Assembly: GCF_018449695.1 (NCBI RefSeq)
Contig: NZ_JAAVUY010000002.1
Coordinates: forward strand, 434,001-498,000
Direction of reading: 5' to 3'
Length of the DNA: 64,000 bases
Source of the DNA: Bradyrhizobium sp. dw_411
Lineage (GTDB): Bacteria > Pseudomonadota > Alphaproteobacteria > Rhizobiales > Xanthobacteraceae
Shown: piece by piece, positions 62,146 to 64,000 of the stretch
Position numbering within the stretch: position 1 is the stretch's first letter
Layout of the letters: each line of letters opens with the position of its first letter
Position numbers and translations under genes: made by a program
Notes under the pieces: model-generated
Databases searched by the model: none
What the model saw: only the letters and a program-made list of their open reading frames with translations
Told to the model about the DNA's origin: nothing

Positions 62146-62189
62146 CCTCATCCTGAGGAGCGGCCTCTTGGCCGCGTCTCGAAGGATGA
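62146..62189. repeat. Family B palindromic repeat
   Basis: CCTCATCCTGAGGAGC–GGCCTCTTGGCC–GCGTCTCGAAGGATGA. A degenerate, oppositely oriented copy at 62093–62135 overlaps the end of the VOC gene. Confidence 0.7.
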
Positions 62190-62209
62190 AGCCGCCGGGC
62201 GCAAATGCT

Positions 62210-62569
62210 TCAGGCATCCACACCGACCACGTCCGCGACATGCTTCACGCCATCGCGTGACAATAACTGCGTCAGCCCCATCGTGATCCGGCGAACGACA
62301 TTGGGGCCCTGACAGATCAGCGAAAAGCCGAGACCGGCGAGGGCTGATATTGCCGAGCCGCTTTTGTCGAAGCCGGCGGCAAGCCCGATCGGAGATGGAA
62401 AGCGAAGCCCGGCCACGTCGATCGCGAGCCTGCCATCATCGATGCACGTTGCCGCGCGGATCGCAGGCGCGGCCCAGCCGAGACGCGCGCCGGCGGCAAT
62501 CGCCAGATGATGCGCGGTTTCCGGATCGAGCCGGAACGCAAGCGGGCGGATAAGGTTTGAATAGATCAT
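62210..62569 (-). pseudogene. pyrD: pyrD remnant, quinone-dependent dihydroorotate dehydrogenase with large internal deletion
   Basis: 119 codons open in frame. The first about 80 residues match the class 2 DHODH N terminus: MIYSNLIRPLAFRLDPETAHHLAI, then VAGLRFPSPIGLAAGFDKSGSAISALAGLGF. Directly after comes LICQGPNVVRRITMGLTQLLSRDGVKHVADVVGVDA, which resembles the C terminus of the same enzyme (LVYQGPGL… type). About 240 residues, including the FMN- and substrate-binding core and the catalytic Ser, are missing. It cannot be active as DHODH. A full pyrD elsewhere would be expected. Confidence 0.75.
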
Positions 62570-62625
62570 GGTGATTGGATCATAACCACTCGGGTATTCC
62601 CGGCGCTACCGCCAATCCGGTCTTT

Positions 62626-62708
62626 CGTCATTGCGAGGAGCGCCAGCGACGAAGCGATCCAGACTTGCTTTGAGGCCCATGGATTGCTTCGCTCCGCTCG
62701 CAATGACG
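62626..62708. repeat. Family C palindromic repeat
   Basis: CGTCATTGCGAGGAGC at the left and GCTCGCAATGACG at the right, with GAAGCGATCC / GGATTGCTTCGC inside. Lies between the pyrD remnant and the TetR gene, over the apparent 5' extension of the TetR frame. Confidence 0.7.
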
Positions 62709-62780
62709 GCCGATGGATTTGCTTTATTCTCAAACCGCGTTTCGCGTGCTACACGCGAAGCCCTGTTTTCCTGCTGTCGA

Positions 62781-63509
62781 ATGATTGGTTTTTCGATCTT
62801 GGCCAAGACAAAGCGAATTCTGAAATGGCAGCGCGATCCCGAAGGCATGCGGCTTCGCATTCTCGAGGCTGCAAAGCAGGAGTTTGCCGCCCATGGCATT
62901 GCCGGGGCGCGGGTCGACCGGATCGCGGCCAAGGCCGGCGCCAACAAGCGCATGCTGTATTATCACGTCGGCAAGAAGGACGAGCTCTATCTCGCGGTGC
63001 TGGAAGGCGCCTATGAGAAAATCCGCGTCGAGGAACGGAGTCTCGATCTGGAACACCTCGATCCCCCCAAGGCAATCGCGCGTCTGATCGACTTCACCTG
63101 GAATTATTTTATCCGTAACCCCGAGTTCCTGGCGCTGCTCAATACCGAGAACATGGCGCGGGCGCGCTACCTCAAGCGTTCCACCAAGGTCAAATCGATG
63201 CACTCGCCGTTCGTGGAGATGATCAGCACGGTAGTGAAGCGTGGCGTCGAGAGCGGCGACTTCGTGGTGAATGTCGACCCGATACAACTCTATATTTCGA
63301 TCGCGGCCTTGTGCTTCTTCTACCTGTCGAACAGCGCCACCCTGAGCGTGATTTTCGGCCGCGATCTCTTAAGCGAAGACGCCAGGGATGAACGCCTCGA
63401 GCACATGATCGCGCTGGTATTGGCGGCTTTGACTGGAAAATCCATGGCGGTTTTTGGCAAGCAAAAGGCGCCGAAGCTGCGTGTGGCGGCACATTCTGGC
63501 GTGGGGTGA
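62781..63509 (+). CDS. TetR-family transcriptional regulator
   Basis: 242 residues from ATG 62781; the frame extends upstream through a family C repeat, which is not part of the gene, and TTG 62802 is another candidate. Helix-turn-helix at about residues 22–70 (MRLRILEAAKQEFAAHGIAGARVDRIAAKAGANKRMLYYHVGKKDELYLAVLE), then a helical ligand domain with LDFTWNYFIRNPEFLALLNTENMARARYL, typical of the RutR/YcdC type C-terminal domain. Likely repressor of the ABC transporter that begins at 63748. Confidence 0.88.
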   Translation: MIGFSILAKTKRILKWQRDPEGMRLRILEAAKQEFAAHGIAGARVDRIAAKAGANKRMLYYHVGKKDELYLAVLEGAYEKIRVEERSLDLEHLDPPKAIARLIDFTWNYFIRNPEFLALLNTENMARARYLKRSTKVKSMHSPFVEMISTVVKRGVESGDFVVNVDPIQLYISIAALCFFYLSNSATLSVIFGRDLLSEDARDERLEHMIALVLAALTGKSMAVFGKQKAPKLRVAAHSGVG

Positions 63510-63536
63510 GGGGGCTGATCCGCCGGCCTTTAAGCT

Positions 63537-63615
63537 GTCATTCCGGGGCGCGCGGCAGCGCGAACCCGGAATCTCGAGATTCCGGGTTCGATGCTTTGCA
63601 TCGCCCCGGAATGAC
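63537..63615. repeat. Family A palindromic repeat, copy 4
   Basis: GTCATTCCGGGGCG…CCCGGAATCTC/GAGATTCCGGG…GATGCTTTGCATCGCCCCGGAATGAC. Here the left hairpin is CGCGGCAGCG rather than GATGC/GCATC or GGTCC/GGACC. Confidence 0.75.
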
Positions 63616-63703
63616 GGGAGTTTGTTCGCAGGGACGGATGCGTCGTGGCCGCATGCTAACTGAGCCATTCTGCCCATTGAGGCCCTAGACAGTATTTATC
63701 CAA

Positions 63704-63721
63704 CGGGTTAATTAATACCCG
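63704..63721. promoter_or_regulatory. Inverted repeat upstream of the ABC permease, possible TetR operator
   Basis: CGGGT-TAATTAAT-ACCCG, 5-bp perfect arms around an AT-rich core, 26 nt before the GTG start of the permease. Position between a TetR gene and its likely target suggests an operator. Confidence 0.35.
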
Positions 63722-63747
63722 AAGAAACGATAATAAGGGAGAGAAGC

Positions 63748-64000
63748 GTGGCCGAACCAACGGGCCTCGGAAACGTATCGAAGGCGCTGAATGCGGCCTG
63801 GATTCGTCCGTTTTTGTTCCTGATTTTCATCGTGGTGGCCTGGGACGTGACGATCCGGTTGTTCCGGATTCCGCCCTATCAGATCCCCGCGCCGGGCGAT
63901 GTCATCGCCGTGCTATGGCAGGACTGGCCGGAACTGGCGCGGCAATCCTGGCCGACCACCTATGCGACCCTGTGCGGCTTTCTGCTCTCGGCGGTGTTCG
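63748..64000 (+). CDS. ABC transporter permease (SsuC/TauC family), cut by the window end
   Basis: Starts GTG 63748 after AAGGGAGAG and runs open to the end of the window (84 codons visible). Translation gives an N-terminal tail, a membrane helix (RPFLFLIFIVVAWDVTIRL) and then FRIPPYQIPAPGDVIAVLWQDWPELARQSWPTTYATLCGFLLSAVF, the family N terminus with the characteristic P-x-P-x-x-V segment. Such permeases import nitrate, taurine, sulfonates, pyrimidine precursors or riboflavin precursors. Probably controlled by the TetR gene upstream. Confidence 0.85.
   Translation, partial: MAEPTGLGNVSKALNAAWIRPFLFLIFIVVAWDVTIRLFRIPPYQIPAPGDVIAVLWQDWPELARQSWPTTYATLCGFLLSAVF

Overview
This window looks like a chromosomal stretch of a slow-growing rhizobium or close relative (Bradyrhizobium / Nitrobacteraceae, Alphaproteobacteria). 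The evidence is the high GC content with strong GC3 bias, the gene order narK–bjgb–flp–nasC known from Bradyrhizobium diazoefficiens, a GGAAC-N16-CGTT promoter of the EcfG (general stress sigma) type, many solute-binding-protein transporters, and numerous palindromic intergenic repeats of the kind scattered through this group. I saw no tRNA, rRNA, CRISPR array, transposase or phage gene. About 51 intact genes, one gene cut by the window end and one decayed gene are supported.

Layout. 1–404 is repeat-packed intergenic DNA. 405–4992 (minus) is a complete branched-chain-amino-acid-type ABC transporter (binding protein, LivH, LivM, LivG, LivF) with a divergent GntR/FCD regulator (5124–5915) and a perfect FCD-type operator between them. 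5934–14715 is a carbohydrate/stress block: GT4 glycosyltransferase, ABC exporter, glycogen-debranching-like enzyme, PRC-barrel protein, MFS transporter and glycogen synthase, with one perfect and two near-perfect EcfG-type promoter motifs. 14913–22550 holds a CoA-transferase, Zn alcohol dehydrogenase, tartrate/isopropylmalate-type dehydrogenase, FAD monooxygenase, a Bug-family binding protein without its permease, and an enoyl-CoA hydratase. 22732–29059 is envelope and regulation: L,D-transpeptidase, PraR-like HTH regulator, a small unknown protein, an HWE histidine kinase and a serine hydrolase. 29198–32069 has an intradiol dioxygenase and ilvD.

32521–38353 is the assimilatory nitrate operon: NarK imports nitrate, NasC reduces it to nitrite, Flp probably passes electrons from NAD(P)H, and the haemoglobin Bjgb probably handles NO. 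Its leader has a sigma-54-like promoter and a hairpin resembling a NasT/ANTAR target. 39206–42278 is a sugar ABC transporter lacking an ATPase gene. 42541–49117 holds an aldo/keto reductase, an EamA exporter, an Lrp/AsnC regulator divergent from an MdeB/AceE-like 2-oxoacid dehydrogenase (long inverted repeat between them), and an aldehyde dehydrogenase closed by a strong terminator. 49364–57686 appears to be a sugar-acid (uronate) oxidation locus: SMP-30 lactonase, uronate dehydrogenase, IlvD/Edd dehydratase, and a TRAP transporter with two tandem binding proteins but one DctQM permease. 57748–64000 contains an enoyl-CoA hydratase, ferredoxin-reductase-like protein, PfkB kinase, VOC protein, a pyrD remnant with a large internal deletion, a TetR regulator and the start of an ABC permease.

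Between these genes lie at least seven families of palindromic repeats (called A–G here). Alternative initiation codons make several start choices uncertain; these are noted entry by entry.
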